Shown here: positions 43,059 through 51,359 of the stretch, piece after piece
Layout: the number at the start of each line of letters is the position of its first letter
How positions within the stretch are numbered: the stretch's first letter is position 1
Assembly: GCF_019947135.1 (NCBI RefSeq)
Contig: NZ_JAGSHT010000005.1
Span: forward strand, 62,001 to 126,000
DNA length: 64,000 nt
Direction of reading: 5' to 3'
From: Occultella gossypii
GTDB lineage: Bacteria; Actinomycetota; Actinomycetes; Actinomycetales; Beutenbergiaceae
Notes under the pieces: generated by a model
What the model was told of the DNA's origin: nothing
Database searches by the model: none
What the model saw: the letters and a program-made list of their open reading frames with translations, nothing else
Translations under genes and position numbers: made by a program

Positions 43059-43679
43059 ATGAGTGCCATCACGTCCTTGACCCTTGAGTCCTCCGACCCG
43101 GCCGCCACTGCCGCCGTGTGCGACGCCCTCGGCGTGAGCGACCGGATCGGCGTGCGCGCCGGTGGCGCGCCGAGCCAGGGCTTCCGTGGGTACTCCATCT
43201 CGCTGGTCACGGGCCAGCCGGGCAACGTCGACGCGCTCGTGGCGGCCGCCGTCGACGCCGGTGCGAGCGTGCTCAAGCCTGCCGAGAAGTCGTTCTGGGG
43301 CTACGGCGGCGTGGTCCAGTCACCCGACGGCGCGATCTGGAAGATCGCGAGCTCGTCGAAGAAGGACTCCGGCCCGGCCACACGCGAGTTCGACGACCTC
43401 GTCCTGCTGCTCGGGGTCGCCGACGTGAAGGCGAGCAAGACCGCCTACGTCGAGCGCGGCTTCGAGGTCGCGCGCAGCTTCGGCGGCAAGTACGCCGAGT
43501 TCACCGCCGGGCCGGGCGACGTGAAGCTCGCGTTGTACCCGCGCAAGGGCGCCGCGAAGGACGCCGGACTCTCGCCCGAGGGCTCGGGGTCGCACCGGCT
43601 GGTGATCGGGACCGACGCGGACCCGTTCACCGACGCGGACGGCTACGCGTGGGAGGCCGCGCCGCAACGGGTGGGCTGA
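43059..43679 (+). CDS. VOC-family (glyoxalase/dioxygenase-like) protein
   Basis: 206 residues made of two beta-alpha-beta-beta-beta modules: ITSLTLESSDPAATAAVCDA and FWGYGGVVQSPDGAIWKI in the first, LLLGVADVKASKTAYVERGF and HRLVIGTDADPFTDADGYAW in the second. No clear metal-ligand set (His/Glu) is visible, so it may be a binding rather than catalytic member. Single gene with a possible -10 (TAGCGT at 42979). A second, decayed copy of the 3' end of a gene of this family lies at 47784-47858. Confidence 0.85.
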   Translation: MSAITSLTLESSDPAATAAVCDALGVSDRIGVRAGGAPSQGFRGYSISLVTGQPGNVDALVAAAVDAGASVLKPAEKSFWGYGGVVQSPDGAIWKIASSSKKDSGPATREFDDLVLLLGVADVKASKTAYVERGFEVARSFGGKYAEFTAGPGDVKLALYPRKGAAKDAGLSPEGSGSHRLVIGTDADPFTDADGYAWEAAPQRVG

Positions 43680-43703
43680 CCCTGTCGCGCTGAGCGTACG
43701 GTG

Positions 43704-44750
43704 CTAGCGTCCGCCGGCGAGGTTGCGGTGGCGTTGCCGTGTGCCTGGCGCGCCGTAGGGGTAGTCCTCGATTTCCGGGGCACTGGCGGCGGTGAGCCGG
43801 TCGAGTTGCTCGGCCGTCAGCGTCAGGGTGGCTGCGGCCAAGTTGTCCCGAAGCTGTTCGAGCGTCCGGACGCCGAGGATGACGGAGGTGACCGCGGGCT
43901 GCGCGGCCACCCAGGCCAACGCCACCTGCGCCGGTGTCACCCCGTGCTCATCGGCGACGGCAGAGACCGCGTCGACGACCCGCCAGGTGCGCTCGTCCGC
44001 GTTGCGCTTGTCCCAGGCTTCCATCCCGCGGTTCGGATTCTCGCCGAGACGCGTCGCACCGCTCGGAGCTTGATCGCGGCGGTATTTCCCGCTGAGCCAG
44101 CCACCGCCCAGTGGCGACCACGGCAGCAGTCCGATACCGGCGTCGAGGGCGGCCGGGACGATTTCGAGTTCGATCCCTCGGACGAGGAGGTTGTACTGCG
44201 GTTGGAGGGTCACGGGTGGCGCCCAGCCCTGTTCTCGGGCGAGGTGGACGGCCTTGGTGAGTTGCCAGCCGGTGAAGTTCGAGAATCCGTAGTAGCCGAT
44301 CTTGCCGGCCGTGACCGCGTCGTCGAGGAACCGCAGAGTCTCGTCCAGCGGGGTGATCGCGTCCCATGCGTGTAGTTGGTACAGGTCGATGTGTTCGACC
44401 CCGAGCCGATGCAGGGAGGCGTCGAGGGCAGCGCGAAGGTGGCGCCGGGAGGTACCGAGGTCGTTGGGCCCCTCGCCCATCGGGAAGCGTCCCTTGGTCG
44501 CGAGCACGAGCTGGTTGGCCTCGGTGGGATGCGCGGCGAGCCACCGGCCGATGATCTCCTCGCTGACACCGGCACTGTAGACGTCGGCGGTGTCGATGAA
44601 GTTGCCGCCCGCGGCGACGTAGGCGTCAAGCAGTGCATGCGACGTGGCCTCGTCGGCCTCGGCGCCGAAAGTCATCGTGCCGAGCGCATGGGTTGAGACG
44701 GCAGCACCGCTGCGGCCGAGGGTGCGGTATGCGACAGAGTCCTGAGTCAT
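43704..44750 (-). CDS. aldo/keto reductase
   Basis: NAD(P)H-dependent aldo/keto reductase, 348 residues, (beta/alpha)8 barrel. The catalytic tetrad is visible: Asp and Tyr in FIDTADVYSAG, Lys in VLATKGRF, His in YQLHAWD. LGRSGAAVSTHALGTMTFG at the N-terminus is typical of YajO/Tas-like members. Third gene of a leftward set of three aldo/keto reductases (gaps of 45 and 79 bp) that diverges from a LysR regulator. Substrate unknown. Confidence 0.92.
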   Translation of the reverse strand: MTQDSVAYRTLGRSGAAVSTHALGTMTFGAEADEATSHALLDAYVAAGGNFIDTADVYSAGVSEEIIGRWLAAHPTEANQLVLATKGRFPMGEGPNDLGTSRRHLRAALDASLHRLGVEHIDLYQLHAWDAITPLDETLRFLDDAVTAGKIGYYGFSNFTGWQLTKAVHLAREQGWAPPVTLQPQYNLLVRGIELEIVPAALDAGIGLLPWSPLGGGWLSGKYRRDQAPSGATRLGENPNRGMEAWDKRNADERTWRVVDAVSAVADEHGVTPAQVALAWVAAQPAVTSVILGVRTLEQLRDNLAAATLTLTAEQLDRLTAASAPEIEDYPYGAPGTRQRHRNLAGGR

Positions 44751-44829
44751 GACACGTTCTCCTGGAACTGGATGATGGGTGGTGCTCGCCTACGACCGGC
44801 GCGACGGGCACCTTGGCGTGGGACTACCG

Positions 44830-45765
44830 CTACGGAACGAGGTGCCCGGAGGTGCGGAACAACTCGTACCACTCGGCACGGGTCAGCGGAATCTCGGAAC
44901 CTTGCGCCGCGCCCGCGACACGCTCGGGGTTCGTTGTCCCGAGCACGACCTGCATCTGGGCCGGGTGGCGGGTGATCCACGCGGTCGCGATCGCGATCGG
45001 TGGCACGTCGTAATGGGTGGCGAGCCGGTCGATCACGGCGTTGAGTTCCGGGTAGTCGGGGGAGCCGAGGTACACACCGTTGAAGAAGCCTGCCTGGAAA
45101 GGCGACCACGCCTGGATCGTGATGTCGTGGAGGCGGCAGTAGTCGACGATGCCGCCGCCGTCGCGGTTGACGGATTGCTGCTCGTCGAGCATATTCGCGG
45201 AGACGCCCTGGGCGATGATGGGTTCGTGGGTGATCGACAGTTGCAGTTGGTTGGCGACGATCGGCTGTCGGACGTGCTTGCGTAGCAGGTCGATCTGCCG
45301 CGGCGTCTGGTTCGACACACCGAAGGCGCGCACCTTGCCGGAGGACTGAAGGTCGTCGAACGCTCGGGCGACCTCTTCCGGTTCGACGAGCGCATCGGGA
45401 CGGTGCAGCAGCAGGATGTCGATGCGGTCCGTCTGAAGCGCCGTGAGGGACCCCTCGACGGACCCCACGAGATGTTCGTAGGAGAAGTCGAAGTACGGGC
45501 CCTCCCGCACGATTCCCGCCTTCGTCTGGATGGTGATCTCGTCGCGCTGTGATGGCGTCAGGTGCATCGCCGCCGCGAAGCGGCGCTCGCACCCGTGCAG
45601 GTCGTTGCCGTAGACATCGGCGTGGTCGAAGAAGTCGATACCGGCGTCGCGGGCGGCACCGACCAGGTCACGCACCTCGTCATCGGTCTTGTCGGCGATG
45701 CGCATCAGGCCGAGCACGACATTGGGAGCGACGATCTCGGTTCCCGGCAGAGTGAACGTCTTCAC
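44830..45765 (-). CDS. aldo/keto reductase
   Basis: Aldo/keto reductase, 311 residues, YdhF-like. The tetrad residues are Asp and Tyr in FFDHADVYGND (His replaces the usual Thr between them), Lys in IQTKAGI, and His in LLLHRPDAL. It has the usual AWSPFQAGFFNG and GTTNPERV cofactor segments. Middle gene of the three-gene set. The three proteins are diverged from one another, so this is not a recent tandem duplication. Confidence 0.92.
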   Translation of the reverse strand: MKTFTLPGTEIVAPNVVLGLMRIADKTDDEVRDLVGAARDAGIDFFDHADVYGNDLHGCERRFAAAMHLTPSQRDEITIQTKAGIVREGPYFDFSYEHLVGSVEGSLTALQTDRIDILLLHRPDALVEPEEVARAFDDLQSSGKVRAFGVSNQTPRQIDLLRKHVRQPIVANQLQLSITHEPIIAQGVSANMLDEQQSVNRDGGGIVDYCRLHDITIQAWSPFQAGFFNGVYLGSPDYPELNAVIDRLATHYDVPPIAIATAWITRHPAQMQVVLGTTNPERVAGAAQGSEIPLTRAEWYELFRTSGHLVP

Positions 45766-45810
45766 GACTGTTGTCCTTTCAGAGGGTTGTGCGGCGGCGC
45801 GGCGAGGAGG

Positions 45811-46704
45811 TCAGCCGACACTCGACAGGGCGGCACGTTCGCCGGCGTTCAGCACCAGCTCGGTGGCCCGCACCGAGTCGTTGATGCTGGCGGGGCGGGA
45901 CGCGCCAGGGATGGGGATGACGACCGGCGCCAGGGACAGCTCCCATGCGAGCGCGACCTGCTGGGGGCTCACGCCGTGTGCGTCGGCAACGGCTTGGACC
46001 GCCGTGTGGTGCTCGCCCACCGCGCCCGCGCGGCTGATGCCGCCCAGCGGCGACCACGGCAGGAACGCGACGCCGAGAGCAGCGCAGTGGTCAAGCTCAT
46101 CAAGGCTCGAGCGGAAAGCCGGCGAGAACTGGTTCTGGACCGAGGCCAGTCGTCCACCGAGCACCTCGTTGGCCTCGTCGATCTGAGCGATGGTCGCGTT
46201 CGAGATGCCGGCCATGATGATCACGCCCTCATCGAGGAGATCGCGAAGTGCGCCGATCGAGTCCGCGTAGGGGACGTCGGGGTCGGGGCGGTGGAACTGG
46301 TACAGGCCGATCGCCTCGACGCCAAGCCGGCGTGCGGATGCCTTGGCCGCCTCCTTCAGGTAGTCGGGCCGACCGTTCACGGTCCACGAGCCGTCGCCGG
46401 GACGCAGGTGCCCGCCCTTGGTGGCAACGAGCACGTCATCGGCTGTTCCGGAGTAGGTGCGCAGGACTCCGGCGATGAGATCCTCGTTGTGGCCGACCTC
46501 GCCGGCGTCGCGGTGGTAGGCGTCGGCGGTGTCGATAAGGGTGACGCCGGCATCGAGGGCTGCGTGGATCGTAGCGATCGACCGCTTCTCATCAGGCCGC
46601 CCTTCGATCGACATGGGCATGCCGCCGAGTCCGATCGCGCCGACGGAACGCGTGCCCAGGTTTCGTTGCTGCAAGACGTGCCCTTCGTTCGATGACGTGT
46701 GCAT
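45811..46704 (-). CDS. aldo/keto reductase
   Basis: Aldo/keto reductase, 297 residues. The tetrad is in LIDTADAYHRD (Asp, Tyr), VLVATKGGHL (Lys) and LYQFHRPDPD (His). The cofactor segment is IPIPGASRPASI. It is the first gene of the three-gene set. ATG 46704 has no ribosome site; an in-frame TTG at 46674, seven bases after GAAGGG, would remove ten residues and may be the true start. It diverges from the LysR gene across a 70-bp gap that holds a candidate LysR box. Confidence 0.9.
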   Translation of the reverse strand: MHTSSNEGHVLQQRNLGTRSVGAIGLGGMPMSIEGRPDEKRSIATIHAALDAGVTLIDTADAYHRDAGEVGHNEDLIAGVLRTYSGTADDVLVATKGGHLRPGDGSWTVNGRPDYLKEAAKASARRLGVEAIGLYQFHRPDPDVPYADSIGALRDLLDEGVIIMAGISNATIAQIDEANEVLGGRLASVQNQFSPAFRSSLDELDHCAALGVAFLPWSPLGGISRAGAVGEHHTAVQAVADAHGVSPQQVALAWELSLAPVVIPIPGASRPASINDSVRATELVLNAGERAALSSVG

Positions 46705-46735
46705 CTACGCTAAGGAGCGCCAGGAAAGAAGTAAA

Positions 46736-46747
46736 ACAACTAATTGT
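46736..46747. promoter_or_regulatory. candidate LysR-type binding site
   Basis: ACAACTAATTGT is an interrupted palindrome (ACAA...TTGT) in an AT-rich stretch between the divergent aldo/keto reductase (46704) and LysR (46775) starts. Position and dyad form fit a LysR regulatory box. Confidence 0.55.
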
Positions 46748-46774
46748 GATGCGATTGAGAAGGGTCGTCGATCA

Positions 46775-47701
46775 ATGGATCTTCGTCAGATGGAGTACGT
46801 CGTCGCCCTCGCGGATGAGCAGCAGTTCACCCGCGCCGCGGCGCTCTGCCGAGTCTCGCAGTCGGGTCTGTCCGCCGCGATCCGCAACCTCGAGGACGAA
46901 CTCGGCACACCGCTGTTCACGCGGACCACCCGCCGCGTGGACGTCACCGATGCCGGGCTTGCCCTTCTGCCGTTTGCGCGGGCCACACTCGCCCAGGCGG
47001 CCGCGGGCCGCGATGCAGTCGTGCGCGCGACCCATTCGCTGTCCGGCAGGCTGCACGTCGGCGCCGAGCAGTGCCTCGGCATCGTCGACGTGCCGCCGCT
47101 GCTCGAGCGGTTCCATCGCCGGTATCCGCTCGTCGACATCAACTTCACCCAGGCCGGCTCGCATGACCTCGTCGCGCAGGTCCGCGCGGGCGACCTCGAT
47201 GTGGCGTTCGTTGCCACGACCGAACACCTGGCCACCGCCCGCAGTACGGAGCTCGGGCGGCGGCCGGTGGTGCTGCTCGTGCCGCCGGGGCATCCTCTCG
47301 GGGGCGCCGCGGGTGTGGAATGGGCCGAGCTACGCGATCACGAGTTCATCGACTTCCGTGAGTCGTGGGGGGTGCGCTCCCTCAACGACGCGGCCTGCTC
47401 GGCGCGGGGGGTGTCGAGAAGAGTCCGGTGCACCGTCGATGACATCCATACGCTCCTCGATCTGATCCATCGTGGTCTCGGAATTGCGCTCGTCCCGGAG
47501 CATGTGGCGGAGAAGGCCCAAGCCGCTGGTCTCGCGACGATCAGCCTTCCACGCGAGTCGACCCCTGAATGGGTCGTCTCCGTCGTCTCCGCCAATCAGG
47601 CCGATGCCTCAGCGGCACGGCTGCTCGAACTGCTCGACCCTCCCAAGGGCCCGCCGCAGGTGTCTCCGGAGCCAGCCCAACTGCGCGCTGACGGCACCTG
47701 A
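46775..47701 (+). CDS. LysR-family transcriptional regulator
   Basis: 308 residues. The N-terminal winged helix is MDLRQMEYVVALADEQQFTR and ALCRVSQSGLSAAIRNLEDE, followed by a periplasmic-binding-like effector domain (RLHVGAEQCLGIVDVPPLLE; AGDLDVAFVATTEHL; VLLVPPGHPLGG). Length is normal. It is divergent from the three aldo/keto reductases, which it probably controls. The start is ATG 46775 after GAGAAGGG. Its stop is followed by a 123-bp stretch containing a VOC gene remnant. Confidence 0.91.
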   Translation: MDLRQMEYVVALADEQQFTRAAALCRVSQSGLSAAIRNLEDELGTPLFTRTTRRVDVTDAGLALLPFARATLAQAAAGRDAVVRATHSLSGRLHVGAEQCLGIVDVPPLLERFHRRYPLVDINFTQAGSHDLVAQVRAGDLDVAFVATTEHLATARSTELGRRPVVLLVPPGHPLGGAAGVEWAELRDHEFIDFRESWGVRSLNDAACSARGVSRRVRCTVDDIHTLLDLIHRGLGIALVPEHVAEKAQAAGLATISLPRESTPEWVVSVVSANQADASAARLLELLDPPKGPPQVSPEPAQLRADGT

Positions 47702-47783
47702 CCGCTCGGGTGGCGGCAGGTCGAGACGACGGCGGCCGATCCAGGCATCGGTGAGTCGCGCCTGCGCGGGCGGACGGGTCCCG

Positions 47784-47858
47784 GTGATCGGAACCGACGC
47801 TGACCCGTTCACGGACACGGACGGTTATGCGTGGGAGGTCGCTCCGCACCGGGTGGGC
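47784..47858 (+). pseudogene. 3'-end remnant of a VOC-family gene
   Basis: These 75 bp encode VIGTDADPFTDTDGYAWE and VAPHRVG, matching the C-terminus of the VOC protein at 43059 (43602-43676) with 9 base differences, six of them silent, and 3 residue differences in 25. There is no start and no upstream VOC sequence. It overlaps, on the opposite strand, the last 34 bp of the CoA-transferase gene. It marks a recombination or deletion scar. Confidence 0.8.
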
Positions 47859-49489
47859 GGCGCGGCAGGGACGGGTGGGCGTCCCGCAGGCATGAGCAAT
47901 GGTCGACGGCGAGGGCCGAGTTCCAGCTGTGGCGCGACTTCCCGGAAGAGCCTGTGGTCCATCAGGCGAAGGTCGTCGCTGACCAGCAGGTCGCAGTCGG
48001 CGCGGTCGAGGACGTCCCGCCGGAGGTCGATGCCGGGGGCGATCTCGGTGACCTCGAGTCCTGCGGGGGTCAGGCGCAGGACTGCGCGCTCGGTCACGAC
48101 CGTCACCTGCTGCCCACGGTCGAGGGCATTGCGCGCAGCGAAACTGATCTGCGCGACGTCGGTGACGAACTTCGCGACGTCACCGTCCTGGCGGATGGTC
48201 AGGCGCCCGTCGCCGACCTCGATGTCCCGGCTGCCGGCGGTGAAGTATCCGGAGAGGACGACGTGCGGCGCGAATGTCGTGATGTCGGCGAAGCCGCCGA
48301 TACCGACCGTGACGTGCGACCGACTCGGCAGGTGGGAGACGTTGACATCGCCGGTTCCAGATATCTGGAGGAAGGACAGCATGGCGACGTCGATGCCGCC
48401 GCCGGCCAGCAGGGTGAACTGGTCGATGCTCGGCATCAGCGCATGCGGGTTCATTGCGGAGCCGAACGCGAAGCCGGTGAGCGGGAAGCCCCCGATCGGT
48501 CCCTGCTCGATGACCCAGGTCACCTCGTCCTCGTGACCGGCCTCGAGCAGCACCCGCGGCACCCCAGCGGACAGGCCGAAACCGAGGTTGACGATGTCGT
48601 CGTGGTGCAGCGCTGCGGCGGCCCGCCGGGCGATGACCTTCTCGGGTCCCCACGGCAGTGGCTCGATCTCGGCCAGCGACCGGGACGCCTCGCCGGAGAT
48701 CGTCGGGTCATAGGAGATCTGGGTCGTCTGCATCTGCTCGGGGACCACGACCACGACGTCCACCACGATCCCAGGGACGCGCACCGTCGACGGCGGCAAT
48801 CTGTCCGGGCTAGTCCGCTTCACCTGGGCGATCACGATGCCGCCGTTGTTGTGGGCGGCATACGCCTGATCGAGTGCCCCGAGGGTGCCGCCCTCCTGCT
48901 CGAAGCTGAGGTTGCCGAACGGGTCCGCCGTGGTTGCCCGGATGATCGCGACGTCCACACTGAGCGCGGGATAGAACAGCCAGTCCTTGCCCGCCAGGTG
49001 CTCGATCCGCACGAACTCCTCGGTGGCGGCGTTCATCCGTGCCCCGTCCTGTCTCGGGTCGGCGAAGGTGCCTGCACCGACCTCGGTCAGGACGCCGGGC
49101 TGCCGCGTGGCCGCGGCGCGATGCATCTGGAAGAGCACCCCTGAGGGGATGTTGTAGGCCTGCACGCCACCGCTCTCGATGAGTGCGCGCACCGCGGGGG
49201 GACCGAAGTCGGACGGACCCGACGGCAGGCTCCCCGCGAACAGCCGGCTCAGCTGCCCGGGTTGCTCGGCGAGATGGTCGATGCCCTTGATGCCGTACAT
49301 GTCGCCGGCGGCGATCGGATGGATCAGAGTGAGTCCGCCCGGGGCTGAGGTGTCCCGGTATCGACGGCCCAGCGCTGCCAGCACGGCATCGGGGCAGCCG
49401 AGGCCGGACGAGGAGGAGACGGTGACGGTCGCGCCGTCGGCAATGAGGCCGACGGCCTCGTCGGCGGTGACGATCGGTGGGGTGCGCAT
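47825..49489 (-). CDS. fused family I CoA-transferase (module B, left copy)
   Basis: Acyl-CoA:carboxylate CoA-transferase with alpha and beta halves in one chain, 554 residues from ATG 49489 (ribosome site GAAGGAG). N-terminal VTVSSSSGLGCPDAVLAALG and IHPIAAGDMYGIKGIDHLAE match the right copy at 52707. The catalytic Glu is in VIEQGPIGGFP. The C-terminal about 35 residues (from about GPRRRPLLM) are unlike the right copy and run antisense through a VOC gene remnant, so the original C-terminus has been replaced. It diverges from the TRAP genes; LacI-type operators lie in the 282-bp gap between them. Confidence 0.9.
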   Translation of the reverse strand: MRTPPIVTADEAVGLIADGATVTVSSSSGLGCPDAVLAALGRRYRDTSAPGGLTLIHPIAAGDMYGIKGIDHLAEQPGQLSRLFAGSLPSGPSDFGPPAVRALIESGGVQAYNIPSGVLFQMHRAAATRQPGVLTEVGAGTFADPRQDGARMNAATEEFVRIEHLAGKDWLFYPALSVDVAIIRATTADPFGNLSFEQEGGTLGALDQAYAAHNNGGIVIAQVKRTSPDRLPPSTVRVPGIVVDVVVVVPEQMQTTQISYDPTISGEASRSLAEIEPLPWGPEKVIARRAAAALHHDDIVNLGFGLSAGVPRVLLEAGHEDEVTWVIEQGPIGGFPLTGFAFGSAMNPHALMPSIDQFTLLAGGGIDVAMLSFLQISGTGDVNVSHLPSRSHVTVGIGGFADITTFAPHVVLSGYFTAGSRDIEVGDGRLTIRQDGDVAKFVTDVAQISFAARNALDRGQQVTVVTERAVLRLTPAGLEVTEIAPGIDLRRDVLDRADCDLLVSDDLRLMDHRLFREVAPQLELGPRRRPLLMPAGRPPVPAAPPTRCGATSHA

Positions 49490-49521
49490 GGTGCTCCTTC
49501 GGGCCATTGGACCGGCTGAGC

Positions 49522-49535
49522 GTAGATCGGTCTAC
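49522..49535. promoter_or_regulatory. LacI-type operator, module B site 1
   Basis: GTAGATCGGTCTAC is a near-perfect palindrome centred on CG, 33 bp upstream of the left CoA-transferase start. Its GATCG[A/G]TCTAC core recurs at 49679-49692, and a related site is at 56271-56286 beside the module B LacI gene. Confidence 0.65.
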
Positions 49536-49606
49536 CGATTCTTGCAACCTGGATGATCAATTGAGCGGGCTCCGGCTAGGCCGCTAGAACGTGCGGAGAC
49601 TGTGGT

Positions 49607-49618
49607 CCTGTCGACAGG
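49607..49618. promoter_or_regulatory. perfect 12-bp palindrome of unknown role
   Basis: CCTGTCGACAGG is fully self-complementary and lies midway between the divergent CoA-transferase and TRAP promoters. It differs from the LacI-type sites on either side, so if functional it would bind another regulator. Confidence 0.35.
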
Positions 49619-49652
49619 TTCGCGACCGTGATGTCACGCTGGTCCTTGCGGG

Positions 49653-49679
49653 TTGACTGTGTTGGGTGACTATTCTAAT
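49653..49679 (+). promoter_or_regulatory. candidate promoter of the TRAP operon
   Basis: TTGACT (49653-49658) and TCTAAT (49674-49679) are separated by 15 bp, slightly short. The LacI-type site at 49679-49692 begins at the -10 box, where a bound repressor would block transcription. Confidence 0.5.
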
Positions 49680-49692
49680 GTGATCGATCTAC
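49679..49692. promoter_or_regulatory. LacI-type operator, module B site 2
   Basis: TGTGATCGATCTAC shares GATCG[A/G]TCTAC with site 1 and overlaps the end of the candidate TRAP -10 box. Confidence 0.6.
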
Positions 49693-49771
49693 CGGGTCGA
49701 AAAGACCCGGACTCCCGGCCGACCGTCACCCGTCGTGACGGCGTCAACGAAGACTGAGAGGGTCCACCACC

Positions 49772-50809
49772 ATGCGAACCACCACGAGTGCACGGCGCCG
49801 CGCGGGCGTCCTGCTGGTCGCTGCCGCGCTGACGGCGAGCGTCGCCGCCTGCGACCAGGACGCCATCAACGGGGAGGGCGGCGAGGCCGAGGGCGAGCCC
49901 CATGTGCTCGTCGCGGGCCACCAGCTTGCCGCGGACACCCCGTTCGACCTCGGCCTGGACGAGTTCGCCCGGCTGGTCGAGGAGAAGACCGACGGCCAAG
50001 TGACCGTCGAGGTCCACCCGAACGCCGAACTCGGCACTGAGACGGACATGTTCCAGGCCATGCAGTCCGGAACGATGGACATCGCGATCGTGGCGCCAGG
50101 CTCGATCGCCGAGTTCGTGCCACAGGTCTCCATCCTGTCGATGCCGTTCCTGGTCACGAGCCGGGAGCAGCGGGACGAGATCATCAACGGACCGATCGCC
50201 GAGGATCTCGCCACCAGCATCGAGGAGGCCTCCGGGGTCGTCCCGATGACGTACTTCGGCGGCGGCATCCGGCAGATGTTCTTCACCGAGCCCGCGGAGA
50301 GCATCGATGACATCAACGGTCGGCTCTTCCGGGTGCAGCCCAGCGAGGTGCTGACCGACTCCTTCTCCGCCATCGGGCTCGAGCCCACCGTGGTCGCCTA
50401 CAACGAGCTCTACAACGCGCTGCAGACCGGCGTCGTCGGCGGGGCCGAGAACGAGTCCGTGTTCATCGAGAGCCAGAAGTTCTACGAGCCGGCCTCGAAC
50501 ATCCTGATCACGAACCACGAGGTCACGATCCGGCCGGTGATGATCGCGGCGTCGACACTCGAGGAACTCCCCGAGGACCTACGGGCCGCCGTGCTCGAGG
50601 CGGCCGATGAGGCCGGAGCCTACGAGCGTGACCTCGAGGCGACGACGGACGACGAGCAGCTCGCCGGCCTGGCCGCACTGGACGGCGTGACCGTGGTCGA
50701 GGCAGACACGTCCGGCGCGTTCGACATGGTTCAGCCGGTCTGGGAGCAGTACGCGGCCGAGTGGGGCATGGAAGACACGCTGCAGCAGATCATCGACCTG
50801 CGGGACTGA
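49772..50809 (+). CDS. TRAP transporter solute-binding protein, DctP family
   Basis: Extracellular receptor of a TRAP importer, 345 residues, made as a lipoprotein (lipobox VAAC, Cys27). DctP features include FARLVEEKTDGQVTVEVHPN, LGTETDMFQAMQSGTMDIAI and the central FRVQPSEVLTDSFSAIGLEP, whose Arg normally binds the ligand carboxylate. LYNALQTGVVGGAENESVFI is the usual DctP core. TRAP systems take up organic acids, including sugar acids and sialic acid, using ion gradients (family knowledge). It is the first gene of the rightward module B operon. Confidence 0.93.
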   Translation: MRTTTSARRRAGVLLVAAALTASVAACDQDAINGEGGEAEGEPHVLVAGHQLAADTPFDLGLDEFARLVEEKTDGQVTVEVHPNAELGTETDMFQAMQSGTMDIAIVAPGSIAEFVPQVSILSMPFLVTSREQRDEIINGPIAEDLATSIEEASGVVPMTYFGGGIRQMFFTEPAESIDDINGRLFRVQPSEVLTDSFSAIGLEPTVVAYNELYNALQTGVVGGAENESVFIESQKFYEPASNILITNHEVTIRPVMIAASTLEELPEDLRAAVLEAADEAGAYERDLEATTDDEQLAGLAALDGVTVVEADTSGAFDMVQPVWEQYAAEWGMEDTLQQIIDLRD

Positions 50810-50810
50810 C

Positions 50811-51359
50811 ATGGTCACCGCTGCAGATCGGCTCTACCGAGCCCTCCTCGTGGCCGTGACGGTGCTCCTCGCAGCGCTGACCGTCGTGGTCTCGTACCAG
50901 GTGATCGGCCGCTACGTGCCGTTCATCCCCCGCGCGATCTGGACCGAAGAGATCTCCAGGCTCTGCCTGGAGTGGCTGGTCTTCCTGGGCGCGGCCCTCG
51001 CCATCCGGCGCAACGAGCACTTCATCATCGACGTCATCCCGTCGAAGGTTGCAACGAGGTTCCGCGTCCCGATCCAGCTGGTCATCCTCGTCCTGCTCGC
51101 CGTGGCCTCCATCGCGATCATCGTCGGCGGGTTCGCGTTCGCTGAGACCGGGCTGGGCCGGACGTCGACGACCTCTGGCATCACCCTCAGCTGGGCGTTC
51201 GCCTCCCTGCCGGTCGCCGGGCTCTGCATGCTCTTCTTCGTCGTCGAGCTTGCGGTCCGGACCCTGCGCGGCGAATCCGTGGAGGAGATCGGCGCCGAAC
51301 TGATCGACGAGACCGCGGTCACCCCCGAGGGTCACGGCATCGAAGGAGTTGGTGAGTGA
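50811..51359 (+). CDS. TRAP transporter small membrane subunit, DctQ family
   Basis: 182 residues with four membrane segments (ALLVAVTVLLAALTVVVSYQ; LCLEWLVFLGAALAIRR; VILVLLAVASIAIIVGGFAF; PVAGLCMLFFVVELAV). The EEISRLCLEWLVFLGAA stretch is a DctQ hallmark. It has a charged C-terminal tail. It starts one base after the DctP stop and ends overlapping the DctM start. It associates with DctM in the inner membrane. Confidence 0.92.
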   Translation: MVTAADRLYRALLVAVTVLLAALTVVVSYQVIGRYVPFIPRAIWTEEISRLCLEWLVFLGAALAIRRNEHFIIDVIPSKVATRFRVPIQLVILVLLAVASIAIIVGGFAFAETGLGRTSTTSGITLSWAFASLPVAGLCMLFFVVELAVRTLRGESVEEIGAELIDETAVTPEGHGIEGVGE

